DNA from: Oncomelania hupensis
Lineage: Eukaryota > Mollusca > Gastropoda > Littorinimorpha > Pomatiopsidae
Direction of reading: 5' to 3'
NCBI GenBank assembly: GCA_036898135.1
Contig: CM072522.1
Location: 3,179,421-3,243,420, forward strand
DNA: 64,000 nucleotides
Below the pieces are notes generated by a model that had not been told where the DNA came from, ran no database searches, and saw nothing but the letters and a program-made list of their open reading frames with translations. A program made the position numbers and the translations under genes. How positions within the stretch are numbered: the stretch's first letter is position 1; the number at the start of each line of letters is the position of its first letter. Of this stretch, positions 9,955 to 20,740 are shown one piece after another.

Positions 9955-12314
9955 ATAATAATAATAATAACGGATTTTTATATAGCGGGTACTCCAGCCT
10001 ATGACCAGACTCACCACGCTTTACATAGTCATAACATATAAATACGTGCACTCGATGAAACATTACTTTTGCTACAATACACCAAAAGACGGGACAGTAA
10101 AGGTACAGACTATTTACAATTATGTACATAAATTAAAAAAAGACAAAGATATACTAATTACAACTATGTACACAAATGACAAAAAAGACAGAAAATAGAA
10201 TAGCAAAAACCTATTTACAGCTATTTATATGCCCGGTTAGGCCCAGGAAGGAAAACAGTTAAATATTTACAGCCGTGTATACACTTACGGAACAGACATA
10301 CTCACATAGACAAGAGATGAGAGAATGGCAGCGGGATACAAATCAATCTGAATAATGCAGTTTGAAGAGGTGGGTTTTGAGGGCCTTTTTGAATGCTTGT
10401 GTTGATTGTATGTTGCGGATATGGGAGGGAAGGGAATTCCACTGCTTAGGTGCGGAGTAGGCGAATGCACGTTGGCCGTATGTCTTAGTGCGGGTGACGG
10501 GAACCTTGAGTGTGCGAGTGTCAGCAGAAGATCTTAAAGTGCGTGAAGGGGAGTAGACAGACAATAGATCAGCAAGGTAGGAAGGACAAGAATCTGTGAA
10601 GAAGTTGTGACAGAGAACAGAGAGTTTGTACTCTATGCGTGCTTGCACAGGAAGCCAGTGAAGGGAATGTAGTAGAGGTGTGATGTGATCACGTTTCTTA
10701 GCTCGGAATACTAGTCTAGCTGCTGAGTTCTGAACCTTTTGTAGTTTGTCAATGATGTGTTTTGGGGAGCCAACAAGGAGAGAGTTGCAATAGTCAAGAC
10801 GAGAAAGGACGAGAGCGCAGACTAGGGTTTTGGTGGCCGGGACTGTAAGATAGTGGCGAAAGGAGCTGATTTGGCGTATGGCCGTGTATGCAGAGCGACA
10901 GACGTTGGAGATGTGGTTGTTGAGGGACAGGTCATCGGAGAGAATGTAGCCGAGATTTCTTGCTGAGGATGAGAACTGAGTGTTTGTTGTCCCTACTGTA
11001 AGCGATGTTGGGAGAGGTGAGAGTGAGGAGGAGGTGTTGTGCTTGTGAATGAGGAGGGCTTCGGTTTTATCGTCATTAACCTTAAGCTTGTTTAGTGTCA
11101 TCCATGACTTAATGTCTGTGATGCAGTTCTCCAAGGTCTGAACAGTGGAATTAATGAGAGAGTGGGCGGTGGATTTATACAGTTGTGTGTCGTCTGCAAA
11201 TGACTGACTCTCAACAGCATGCTTTCTAAGCAGGAGAAGCAGTGGCTTGGTGTACAGAGTGAATAACACCGGCCCTAAAACGGAACCCTGAGGCACGCCG
11301 CACACCAAGTCTGCTGTGCTGGAGAAACAGCCATCGACAGTGACTGCTTGTGATCTGTCAGAAAGATATGAGTGGAACCAAGCCAGGACCGAGCCAGAGA
11401 ATCCAAAATAGTGTTGAAGAGTGTTAAGGAGAATGTGATGGTCAACTGTGTCAAAGGCGGCTGAGAGGTCTAATAAGGTGAGAACGGAGACGTTGCCATT
11501 ATCTAAGGCAAGCAACAGATCATTGGTTACCTTTAGGAGGGCTGTCTCAGTGCTGTGGAATGGTCGGTAGGCAGACTGGTTGGGGCAAAGTAAAGCGTTA
11601 TCATATAGGTAGGCAAACAGTTGTTTGAGAACAATTTTTTCTATGACTTTGGACAGGAAGGAGAGGTTTGAAACAGGTCTATAGTTCTTTAGATTATTTT
11701 TGTCTAAACTTGGCTTTTTAAGGAGGGGTTTGATGACAGCCGCTTTGAGCACAGACGGAACAACACCAGAGGACAGACTCTCGTTGATAATGTGGGTAAT
11801 GGTCGGGAGTAGAGGGTCAAGATTCTCTATCAACATGGGGGTAGGAATGGGGTCGAGAGAGCAAGATGTTGGTTTTGAGCTTAAGATGACTTTTTTGACC
11901 TCTTGCTCTGTTATTGTTTGAAAAACTTCCATCTTTGCGGTGGTGAGGGAAGGTGAGAATGGGTTAGTGATTGTGATCTCATGGCTATCAAGAGCGGCCC
12001 TTATGTCAGCTACTTTCTGTGTGAAATAATTACAAAATATATCTGGGAGCTGACATGCTGGATGTGTGGATGGGAGTGATGTTGCATTGCTCTTACCCCT
12101 TAGCTGATTGCAAATGTCAAACAACTGTTTACAAGTTTCACTGCTGCTAATTCTGTCGCTAAAGTACCGGGTTTTGGCAGTCTGGACTATTTTAGTGACC
12201 CGTTTTTTTGCAGCGGTGAAAATCTGCTTGCTGACTTCTAAACCCGATTTGAGCCACTTTTTCTCAGCTTTGCGTCGGTGTTTCTTCGCCTCAGAGAGCT
12301 CGTCCGTAATCGAC
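9955..12314 (-). mobile_element. L2-like LINE B, 5'-truncated, nested in LINE A
   Basis: This minus-strand element ends at the left with ...GCTATATAAAAATCCGTTAT and an ATT-repeat tail. It begins at the right with a truncated linker. A 7-bp duplication ATCGACA lies at 9948-9954 and 12309-12315. Removing the element and one copy joins LINE A in frame (...SIGNKAVD then AHELIVEKDIDVL). The 3' UTR occupies about 9955-10342. This is nested insertion of one L2 family member into another. Confidence 0.9.
10343..12308 (-). CDS. Reverse transcriptase of L2-like LINE B (long intact frame)
   Basis: About 655 codons are open, from the element's truncated 5' end to a natural stop at 10343. Motifs in order: KPTSCSLDPIPTPML, NYRPVSNLSFLSKVIEK, SAYRPFHSTETALLKV, LLDLSAAFDTVDH, GVPQGSVLGPVLF, SFADDTQLY (catalytic Asp pair intact), LGYILSDDL and the C-terminal LHWLPVQARI. 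Length and order fit the RT plus post-RT part of an L2/CR1-group ORF2. The apparent Met near 12340 lies in LINE A sequence before the junction and is not a genuine start. Endonuclease is absent, so the copy is not autonomous. Confidence 0.9.
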
Positions 12315-13088
12315 AGCCTTATTTCCAATCGATCTAGCATTCCAGAGACACATAGTCAACATAGTCATTTTCCTAGGAGTAGACTGCGAAGTCGTTGATG
12401 GCATCGTGCAGCAGGACACCTGACTCTCTGCTGATGGCGAGGACCCGGGAAACGGCAGCAACGGCCCATCCGATGACTGATGATCGCTAAAGCAGGAAGG
12501 ATACGGCGGTGATGGTGAAGTGCGAACGCCAGGTTGATCACTGATCGTTGGTGGTTGTAGTAGCGGCGATGGTGATGGTGAAACGTGATCGCCAGATTGA
12601 TCACTGATTGTTGGTGATTGCAGTAGTAGTGGTGGTGAAGTGTGATCGCCAAGTTGATCACTGATCGTTGGTGGTTGTAGCGGCGGTAATGGTGAAGTGT
12701 GATCGCCAAGTTGATCACTGATCGTTGGTGGTTGTAGCAGCGGTGATGGTGAAGTATGATCGCCAGGTTGATCACAGATCATCAGTGGTTGTAGTAGAGG
12801 CGGCAGTGATGATAAAGTGTGGTCGGCAGGTTGATCACGAATCGCTTGTGGTTGCAGTAGCGGCGAGGGTGATGGTGAAATATAGACGCAAAGTTGATCA
12901 CTAACAGTGAATGGATTAGTGGAGGGATGGTCACCAAGTTGACCAGAGTCCAAGGAGGCAAGCGACTCGACACACGCCCCCATCGACAGGCGCTTCTGTT
13001 TACGGATTCCACCTCGCCGCGTGCGTTTACGTGGCAATGAGTAACCAATCCCAAGCTCTCTCAATCGTGTAGTAAGTTCAAAGGTCAA
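12315..13088 (-). pseudogene. L2-like LINE A, N-terminal region with tandem protein repeats
   Basis: A minus-strand frame from 13088 encodes a basic N-terminus (RKRTRRGGIRKQKR), then about eight diverged repeats of roughly 20 residues of the type PPTISDQLGDHTSP(L/S)PLLQ. It ends in MCLWNARSIGNKAVD, the start of an APE-type endonuclease. The endonuclease continues at 9947 after the nested LINE B. The repeat domain has no recognised fold; a low-complexity Pro/Ser/Asp-His linker is all that can be said. Sequence to about 13480 upstream is probably its 5' UTR. Confidence 0.75.
12525..12955. repeat. Tandem ~57-66 bp repeat inside LINE A ORF
   Basis: About eight imperfect units share gatcgccaagttgatcactg and ttggtggttgtag. 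Unit length varies by multiples of three, so the frame is retained. Confidence 0.88.
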
Positions 13089-13570
13089 GCGTGTCAGTTG
13101 AATGGAGAGAAGCTGACTGCGTGTGTAGCATAGTAAGTAGGATCGTTCACCGTGACCCGATTCACAGCTTTGTCGATAACACGATTGGCTCGTGCGCAGA
13201 ACGGGACCGACCGCTCCATGGATGATGATTCAAACGGAGTGAAGACAACCTACCGCACAGGAAAATCCAAAACAGAGTCGTTCTGATCGATGGTGGAGAA
13301 TAAAACCACCACCAAACGAAGCACAAATCGATGGCACAGTCACAGCACTAAAGTTACAATCCAACAAGCTGTCAATCTCACACAATACACATAAACAACT
13401 GGAGCTAATGCACTCGACCTGTGAGGCGTGTGATGGCTACCGGAAGTAGCCTACTAGCGTGCGAATGCAATGAATGACTTCCTGCCCCTTTATCATCACG
13501 GCTTTTAAATGTGATCCTGAAAAGATGTTTTAATTTAAATAGTGCAACATCTTATCATTTTAGCTATTGT
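13089..13570. other. Probable 5' UTR/flank of LINE A
   Basis: No ORF or recognised repeat. It lies immediately upstream (minus sense) of the LINE A frame. The left part is likely its 5' UTR; I cannot place its exact end. Confidence 0.4.
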
Positions 13571-13574
13571 ATTT

Positions 13575-13632
13575 ACGTCCCTGATATGCTCAGGTGTCTG
13601 GGGACATTAATTTATTCAACCAACCAACCAAG
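13575..13632 (+). repeat. LINE-type 3' tail ending (AACC)n
   Basis: ggggacattaatttattcaa followed by ccaaccaaccaagc resembles the tail of the I-clade LINE at 5210-5246. It is probably a very short 5'-truncated retroposon. Confidence 0.45.
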
Positions 13633-13685
13633 CATGTGTATGTTTTTGTTGTTGTTGTTTGTTTGTTTTTTTTAATATATATTCA

Positions 13686-13960
13686 TGTGGCACAGTGGTC
13701 TAATGGTAGTGCTTCGGCTTGTGGATCTGAAGGTCCCGGGTTCGAGCCCTGGCCGGGCCATTGTGTTGTGTCCCTGGGAAAGACACTTTACTCCTGTTTT
13801 CCTACTCCTTCGGATGAGAGTATAAACCGAGGTCTCCTCTATGGAATGTCGCATACATTCCATCATAACGGACTTTAAAGATCCTGACGCTCATGTCCTA
13901 GACGGGTGAGTGCCGGTAACAAGAAAACACCCAGCATGCACCTTGGTAAAAAGTGCCATA
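13686..13960 (+). mobile_element. tRNA-derived SINE
   Basis: The head at about 13686-13760 has a split Pol III promoter: A-box-like tggtctaatggtagtgc and B box gggttcgagccctgg. It is followed by a non-tRNA body (gtccctgggaaagacacttt...). It does not fold as a functional tRNA gene, since the acceptor ends do not pair cleanly. I cannot fix the 3' end. Confidence 0.7.
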
Positions 13961-14545
13961 ATAATCAAAAATTGATTGTGGGCATATACCGAAGAAGAAT
14001 AGAATGTGTTGTACTATTTATTTTATTTATTCGTACATGTCTTAATCTTTTAAACATGTTCTACATTTTAAATTTATTATTATGTAGCAACCGAAAGGCG
14101 AATTGCTATGTAAATTTCATAGACGAATAAAGTCTCAGAGTCAGTCTCAACCAGTCAGTAAGTCTTTCAATCAGTTTGAAAGAGGAAGAGGAGAACGGAA
14201 GGTGTGAGAAGGTGGAGAAATATAACTGTCCACATGAAAGACGCCGAAAGAAAGGGAGTAAGATAAGGAGGGGGACGGGGTGGGAAAGGGACGTCGGCAG
14301 CGGGGTAGGTTGTGGGTGGGGTAAGAAATTGTGGATGTCGATATTACATCAGTAAATAATGTGCTGCAATTGTGGCTGGCAACTGTTTGTTATTAATATT
14401 TCTTGCGCTGTACAACTGCATTATGGATGGGGTTCGTTTCGTTTATTTCTTTTTCTTTTTTGACATCTGGAAATACTTCGAAATAGTCGGGGGAAAATCA
14501 GAACGAGCCAAATGTTGATCTGTTTGTCGGTCGGTCTGTCTGTCC
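13961..14545. other. No gene seen
   Basis: AT-rich DNA with a purine-rich stretch (about 14165-14310, GGAGAA/GGGGAC-rich). No coding or repeat signature recognised. Confidence 0.6.
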
Positions 14546-15262
14546 ATTGGAAGCCATATCTCAAGAACCACTGAACGGATTTTGACCAACTTCATAGAAA
14601 TATTACCTAGTTTAGCTTAGTGGCATTCCTCCCGTGCCATCATATTTGCTCTACTGCTATGGTCAAGGTCATTGGAGTCTTTGCTCCATATTTTAAAAGC
14701 GCGTTAAAGCGATTTTGTTGTTTTGGTATACAGGTATGTCAAATCATGGGCATCCTTCGGTGGCAGTCCAATTGTTGGTCAGTCGGTCGGTCCGTTGCTT
14801 CGAATGTTACTTTTTTTCTTCAAATCACACTGTTCGTCTTATCTCAGGAATAACAGAACCGAAATTCATCATTTGTACTTTGTGGATACTTCAACTACTG
14901 CTAAGCATGTTAAAACCATCCGTATTTGTACTTTCTTAAATGTCGAGGTCATTGTGCTTCAACCTTTTCTAAAACGTTGTACGTTGTATCTAAAAATTGG
15001 CTCAGCCGATTTTGATATTGTTGGCTTACACACAGTGACTTATTATTCCATGTTTTCCTTTTGCTTTGTTAGGATAAAGCTGAGTCACAACACCACCAAC
15101 AAAATTAACACTTTGGAAAATGCATTTTTCGGCTATGTGTGTGAGTGTCTGCGGCAGTGGGCAAGGTCGATGAGGTCATATTGTTGCAAAACACTTTGTA
15201 CTCTGTATCTCAAAACCAACTGAACCGATTTTGTTGATTTTTGGTACAGGCACTTCAACATG
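14546..15262. repeat. Diverged array with repeated 'ATCTCAAAAACyACTGAACCG' motif
   Basis: The motif occurs as atctcaagaaccactgaacg (about 14557), atctcaggaataacagaacc (about 14841), atctaaaaattggctcagcc (about 14988) and atctcaaaaccaactgaacc (about 15207). Each is followed by cgatttt or a similar sequence and then a ttggta/cttcaa segment. GTCGGTCGGTC and GTCTGTCTGTC stretches lie between. It looks like an old tandem array with 150-280-bp spacing. A related motif recurs at 31950-32400. Confidence 0.55.
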
Positions 15263-15263
15263 G

Positions 15264-15645
15264 CAAACTGGTCCGGTTTCTTTCTTTTCTTTTCTGTTTT
15301 CTTTTTTTTCCCATTCTTTCTTTCCTTACCATTTCTTGCTTCTGTGTTCTTTACATTCATTCGTTCCCGGGTTTTTTTCCTTGTCTTTTCTCTTTGCTTT
15401 CGATATTTTGTTACTTTTCTCTTTACGTTATTTTAATTTTCTACTGTATTCTACAATTTCTTATTTTTTAAATTTCTTTTACAATCCTTTGTTTTTGCTG
15501 GATTTTGGCGCGGTTTTATTTACTGCATTTTTTTTAAATTTCACTTTCTCTTTTATTTCACCTTTTTTTCTCTTCTGACTCTGTCTCTGTTTCTGTGTTT
15601 CTTTTTTTGTCTCTCTATGTCTCTGTCTGTTTGTCTGTCTCTCAC
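15264..15645. repeat. Polypyrimidine (T/C-rich) tract
   Basis: Dense TTTC/TTCTT/CTGTCTCT sequence. All long frames here are low-complexity Phe/Leu/Ser products and are not genes. Confidence 0.8.
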
Positions 15646-15693
15646 TAATATAAATGCATTTCTCTAAATGCTTTTGGAATGAATACACAATAT

Positions 15694-15806
15694 TGTGATG
15701 ATATTCTGGGGAAGATACGTTTATCTTACAAGGGGAGTAAGACTAGTAGATAGATGGAGCGTTAGGCTACCTCTATCAGCCGTTCTTTTACCAGAATTTC
15801 ATCACA
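15694..15806 (+). mobile_element. 3' end of the 5' LTR of a Ty3-type element (partial)
   Basis: About 110 bp ending ...tcatcaca directly before a 2-base spacer and a primer-binding site, as LTRs do. An imperfect inverted copy of 15694-15800 lies at 25384-25486. The start of this LTR (TGTAACAGCAG, seen at 20549 in the 3' LTR) is not found upstream, so the 5' LTR is truncated or replaced. Confidence 0.6.
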
Positions 15807-15808
15807 TA

Positions 15809-15826
15809 TGGGGGCTCGTCGGGGAT
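15809..15826 (+). promoter_or_regulatory. tRNA-Pro-type primer-binding site
   Basis: tgggggctcgtcggggat matches the 18-nt complement of the tRNA-Pro 3' end at 17 of 18 positions. It sits 2 bases after the LTR end and before gag, where first-strand synthesis would be primed. Confidence 0.75.
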
Positions 15827-16182
15827 TTTAGTATCTATATCTTGAGTAATCAAAAGATAATAACGAATAGCAAACATTATCTTACTTAGGATATTTAACA
15901 GTGGTCTAGTACAAAATCCGAGAGCTGACTCAGAGGCATTGGGAAAAACATTTTTCTTGATTTTTTGAATTGCATCATTGTATTGATTGTTGTATGCACA
16001 TGTATGTATTGATTGATGTAAGATAATTGTTTCTTATACATTGATGGAATAATTGTTGTGGATTGCTGGTAACATCTCACATAGGGATATTTCGATTATA
16101 CTTGTGGTAAACTAGATTTACTGATAATACTTAGGTTATCTGACTTTTAGTCTCTGGCATTCTAGTATGGCTGACTTCATTA

Positions 16183-16764
16183 GGAAAGTCAGGAAGTCCT
16201 CTCCAGGATCGCACAAACAACTGCTGCCCTGACAAGGTTGAAGCCCATTTGGAAAGACAGAACCATCAGTCTACATTCCAAAGTAAGACTGCTGCGCTCT
16301 CTGGTCGTCTCCATCTTCCTATATGCTTGCGAAGCATGGACCCTCACAGCAGATCTCCAACGAAGAATACAAAGCATGGAGATGAGGTGCTACAGAAGAC
16401 TTCTGTGCATTTCCTATACCCAACACATCACCAACGTTGAAGTCCGACAGACCATCACACAAGCCATTGGACAACACGATGACCTGCTCACAGTGGTGAA
16501 GAAACGGAAACTCCGATGGTATGGCCACGTCACCAGATCATCAGGCCTTGCAAAGACCATTCTGCAAGGCACAGTGCAAGGAGGTAGAAGAAGGGGAGAC
16601 CGAAAAAGAGGTGGGAGGACAACATTCGAGAATGGACTGGTTTGACACTGAGCGAAGCCATGAGGGCTGCTGAGGACAGAGAAAGATGGAGTATGCTGGT
16701 TAAGCGATCATCTGTGGTGCCCCTACGACCTTCGGGTTATGGGACAGGATAGGATAGGATAGGA
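16183..16764 (+). mobile_element. 5'-truncated RTE LINE inserted in gag
   Basis: Starts within the RT C-terminal region (RIAQTTAALTRLKPIWKDR) and ends in the family's (AGGAT)n tail, flanked by the 11-bp duplication tgacttcatta (16172-16182 and 16765-16775). It is nearly identical to the matching part of the full-length copy at 20741-24097. One frameshift (RRRGDRKRGG) truncates the frame. It is a recent insertion. Confidence 0.95.
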
Positions 16765-17009
16765 TGACTTCATTAAGATGCGCTGGGAACTAAGAAAAGA
16801 AGGTAAAGCATTAGGGTTAACCGGGCAAGACCTAATCACGTATGTAACCACGGAGTGGGACAAACTTGAAGACCGCGCAGAAAAAAATCAGAGTTGAGGA
16901 TAGAAACCGTGCAAAAGAGGCCAAAGAGAAATTAAAAATGTTAGAATTGAAAATGGCAGAACGTCTCAAACTTATGGAACTTGAAGCTAGAGACAGAGAA
17001 AAAGAGCAA

Positions 17010-17150
17010 GTGATGTATGTGTATTTGGTGTGTGTGAGGGTAAATGAGACAGGTGAGCGTGTATGTTGGTATAGATCACCGCGCTTTGAGCCTTGGGGAA
17101 AGGCGCGTACATAGCATCCTGTGTTATTATTAGTATTATTAATTGATAGC
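17010..17150 (+). mobile_element. Short insertion with SINE-like 3' end (tentative)
   Basis: Interrupts gag between ...DREKEQ and the downstream segment. It contains caccgcgctttgagccttgg and gaaaggcgcgtacatag followed by an ATT-rich tail. This resembles the GCGCTTTGAGC...AAAGGCGCTATATAAA end common to many metazoan SINEs and LINEs. No target duplication was resolved. Confidence 0.4.
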
Positions 17151-18019
17151 TAACCGGGCCTCTGACCCCAATTTTAGCCAAATGTCATCTTCCTCTGAAA
17201 ACCTCCTCAACCCCCTTTCATTACTCCAGGCATGAATTTTTTCCTAAGTCCATTCAACGATAAAGTTGATAGGATAGATGCATATCTTGATCAGTTCGAG
17301 CGCTGGGCGCAAGAATTCGAACTTGACTCTAACAAATGGAATATAAAATTAGCTCAAGGATTGAGAGGTACAGTTATGACATATATGCGAGACTGCCCAC
17401 CAGACAAGTTAACGATTACGCAGCACTAAAGAAAGCACTTCTGGTTTGGTTCGAGTTGACTGCCGAAACCTACCGGAAAAAATTTCGCAACTCACGGAGA
17501 GATAAAGGTGAAAGCTATAGCCAATTCGTAGCCCATCTAGGCACATACTTACGTAAATGGTTAGACTTATCCAACCTAGAGGAGACATATGCCGATCTAG
17601 CAGAACTAATCCTTAGTGAACAGTTATGCGATTCAATGATGCCAGACGCTAGAATGTTCACCGCGAAACAATGTGCCGAGAGCTTAGCTGAGTTGATCAA
17701 ACTCGCGGACTGATATACCACCGCACATGAAAATGAAGCTAAACGCAAGGTAACAGACAAACCCAGCCAAGATGGAAACAACCAGAAACAACACCCACAA
17801 CAAACACAGCAGTCTAATCAACATCAGCATAATTCCGAGTACAAGAAAGCCCAATACCCGGTAAAACCGGCCACCAAGGTCAAACCCCCCAGAAATATTG
17901 TTCTAACTGCAGAAAGACTAACCATAATACAGTTGATTGCTGTAGAACAGCAACACCCCAAGCGCACCAAGTGGCTGTTAGTCAAACCAGTACCATTGAC
18001 CCTGAGACTTCAGATTAGT

Positions 18020-18396
18020 CCAGACCCCCAGTCAGTGAAACAGTTGTAGTGAACGGAAAATCCGCATCATGTCTATACGACACCGGATTATCGTATGATG
18101 CAATCGTCAGTCGGACTCTTGTAATGACTGAGGACATCACAAACTAAACTGTCACTTTGCAAGGCCATGATCGCTCCATACCCGCCTCCACCCTACCCAT
18201 CGCGATAGTCCATGTAGACTCCCGATATGTATCAGGATCGGTAAAAGCGGCAGTAATGGATGAACCTTTGTATTACATCATACTAGGGTGTAGATATGTG
18301 TATTTAGGAACCCCGACTGCTTCCAAAGTCGTCGCGGCAGTTCACACTAGAACACAAACCCGACAGGACGCTGCAGATAACCTCCCTTCCAATCCG
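18020..18396 (+). pseudogene. Ty3-type protease region
   Basis: The active-site triad motif is visible as LYDTGLSYDAIV (Asp-Thr-Gly codons at 18079-18087), with the downstream IILG block near 18280. A stop at about 18146 splits it. Retropepsin would process Gag-Pol. Confidence 0.75.
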
Positions 18397-18860
18397 GCCC
18401 CAACCGAGATAAAAGTGGATCAACTCGCTGACCCCACATTAGCTAAATGCTACAAAAAACTCCCTCAGGCGCATAACCCACCTCAGAAAGGAGAGTTCTT
18501 TGAGAAAAATGGACTACTGTACAGACAAACAGACCACGAACACTCTCAATTAGTTGTCCCTGCCAAACATAGACCCCAGGTACTAGAGGTAAGACATGCC
18601 ATTGCATTTCGCGGGCACATGGGCGTGAGTGCAACAATTCAGAGAATTACCGCTCATTATCTTTGGCCTGGAATAGCAGGAGACATTACTCGCTTTGTCC
18701 GCTCCTGCCCCAGTGTCAGAAGGTAGCATCAAAGAGATGGACAGTCCCAGTACTGCTAGACGAAATGCCCGTTACCGGTACCCCATCCCACAGAGTAGCA
18801 GTAGACATCATAGGCCCACTGGGGCTCACAAAAAAGCGCAAACGTTACCTAGACCACGAC
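18397..18860 (+). pseudogene. Integrase N-terminal zinc finger and start of catalytic core, upstream of RT
   Basis: An H2C2 integrase zinc finger reads RHAIAFRGHMGVSATIQRI, then HYLWPGI, then CPxCQK (the final Cys pair is separated by a one-base frameshift at about 18715). The frame from 18663 continues with SHRVAVDIIGPLGL, the first-Asp region of a retroviral-type integrase core. The rest of the core is absent: within about 20 residues the sequence becomes the pre-RT linker. Normal Ty3 elements place integrase after RNase H. Integrase before RT recalls the Gmr1-like order. Integration capacity is lost. Confidence 0.7.
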
Positions 18861-20359
18861 AACGCAATGTCTACAGATCATTTAATGGCTTTGTCTATAG
18901 CAAAAGAAATCGAAGCAACAGAGGACTTTGCTATCGAGTACCCGCTGAAAAGTAGCGAGACATACAGAGACGTAGCTATAAACCCAAAACTATCGACAGA
19001 CACACAAAGACAAGTGATGGAGATAGTTGCACAACACCAAGCAGTGTTAACGGACATACCTGGACAGACACCGTTAGTTGAAGTGACAATGACCTTGACT
19101 GACACTACCCCTGTTCGGATTAAACCATACCCTATTCCTCTCGCGAAACAAGCCGCGGTCAAGCAGGAGATTTACAACCCTCTTAGAGGCCGGAATCATC
19201 TCCTCCTCTACCGCCCCATACAGCGCTGGAATAGTCTTATTACGTAAGCCGAGCGGAGAACATCGCCTATGCATCGATTATCGCCGACTTAACGCCATCA
19301 CAGAGTTCCAGACCGAACCACTGCAAGATACAGCACAGCTGTTCGCGAAACTGCATAACGCCAAATACTTTTCGCGAATAGACCTAAGCACAGGGTACTA
19401 CCAGATACCAGTGCCAGAGCACCTACGACTGTATCTAGCCTTCAGTACAGCTGATGGCCACTATGAGTTTAATGTCTTACCGTTTGGACTCAACAACGCA
19501 CCTAGCATTTTCTCACGCATGATGAGACAGCTTCTCGCGCCCATCCAAGATGAAGAACTCCATCACTTTATGGGCGATATCTTAATCGCGACCCACATCT
19601 GGGATGACCACTTGCGGCTTCTCTCTACAGTTCTACAGCGCCTTAGCAAAACCGGACTCACCGCCCGCCCAACGAAGTGCCTGTTAGGATACGAAGAGAT
19701 ATAATTTCTAGGTCACACTCTCAGACACTGCAGTCTTCTCCCGGAAGACAAGAACATCGCGAAAATGAACAATGCACCGCGCCCGATAAACAAAAAGGAT
19801 GTGCAATCATTTCTAGGTTTATGTGAATACTACCAGAAATTGGTCGCAAACTTTAATTCCATCACACGCCATTGTCTGATCCAACCAAGAAGAAAGCACC
19901 CCAGAAAGTAGAATGGAATGCCGAGTGCGAAGATGCGTTCCAAACCCTAAAAACCAAACTCACCTCACAACCCATCTTGAAGTTACCCGATGCAACCCAA
20001 CCGTTCATATTACGCACAGATGCAAGCAATCAAGGTTTAGGAGCAACCCTACTACAATCTGACCCCAATGACCCTGCACTTCTCCTACCAGTCACGTATG
20101 CCAGCCGGAAATTGAATAAAGCTGAACATAACTACGCAACAGTGGAAAAAGAATGTTTGGCATTGGTCTGGGCCATCCAGAAATTTCAGATGGCGCACAT
20201 TTCAAGGTACAATGCGACCACCAACCATTAACATTCCTTGCGTCATCACAGAAACTCAACGCTAGACTCATGCGTTGGTCCCTCTTGCTACAGCCCTACT
20301 CGTTTCACGTAGAGTACATACCAGGGAAGAGTAACCATGGAGCTGATTACCTCAGCTGA
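18861..20359 (+). pseudogene. Ty3-type reverse transcriptase and RNase H (broken)
   Basis: The pre-RT linker (PGQTPLVEVTMTLTDTTPVR, PYPIPLAKQAAVKQE) is followed by RT blocks CIDYRRLNAIT, YFSRIDLSTGYYQIPV and LPFGLNNAPSIFSRMM, then HHFMGDILIATH. In that last block the first catalytic Asp of the usual YxDD is replaced by Gly. RNase H follows (FILRTDASNQGLGATLLQ, YASRKLNKAEHNYATVEKEC, LQPYSFHVEYIPGKSNHGAD). Frameshifts near 19190, 19870 and 20200 and a stop at 19704 inactivate it. Confidence 0.85.
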
Positions 20360-20530
20360 TACCCTGTGTCCACTGAAGACAAAACTGACCTCGTTTCCAA
20401 CCCCTCACAGTTGCGGGTGGATGCACCCAGCTTTGTACCCCAGTGACCTCATCCCCAGTTCTCTATGTAAATAATGCACATACATATTTGCGCCAACGTT
20501 TCCGTATCAATTCTTACCCTTGTGTAAGAA

Positions 20531-20730
20531 TAGTTTTTTGGGGGCCTATGTAACAGCAGAAATGTTGCCGGCAAAAATGTGGTAAATCAGCTTAGCGATA
20601 AACAGATAGGATTGAATAAACTTGACTTTAATTTACAAGTTATATAAAGAGAAGTCCACATGTGTCAAATTAACCTTCTTGAACCATTCATTCCCCAGAC
20701 AATCAAGCAGACCTATTTAACCAAAAATGT
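20531..20730 (+). mobile_element. Polypurine tract and start of 3' LTR
   Basis: ttttttgggggccta directly precedes TGTAACAGCAG at 20549, a typical PPT/LTR boundary of Ty3-type elements. The LTR is interrupted at 20741 by the full-length RTE. Its continuation to the right of 24107 could not be delimited. Confidence 0.6.
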
Positions 20731-20740
20731 TATGTAGCTT

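Larger units (their letters stand above)
16167..18020 (+). pseudogene. Ty3-type element gag (broken)
   Basis: An ATG at 16167 opens MADFI, which is interrupted at 16183 by an RTE insertion and resumes at 16776 (MRWELRKEGKALGLTGQDL). A charged coiled-coil-like stretch follows (AKEKLKMLELKMAERLK, to about 17008). After a second, unrelated insertion (about 17010-17150) comes a retrotransposon capsid-like segment: YLDQFERWAQEFELDSNKW, LRGTVMTYMR and ALLVWFELTAETYRKKFR, ending LAELIKLAD at 17713. A CCHC zinc knuckle of the form C-x2-C-x4-H-x4-C lies in another frame at 17899-17940. Frameshifts near 16890 and 17428, plus stops, make it non-functional. Confidence 0.8.

Noticed and set aside
12309..12340. 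Met at 12340 as start of a 665-aa L2 ORF2
   Set aside because: It lies in the outer LINE, before the nested insertion junction, and the frame there is an accident.
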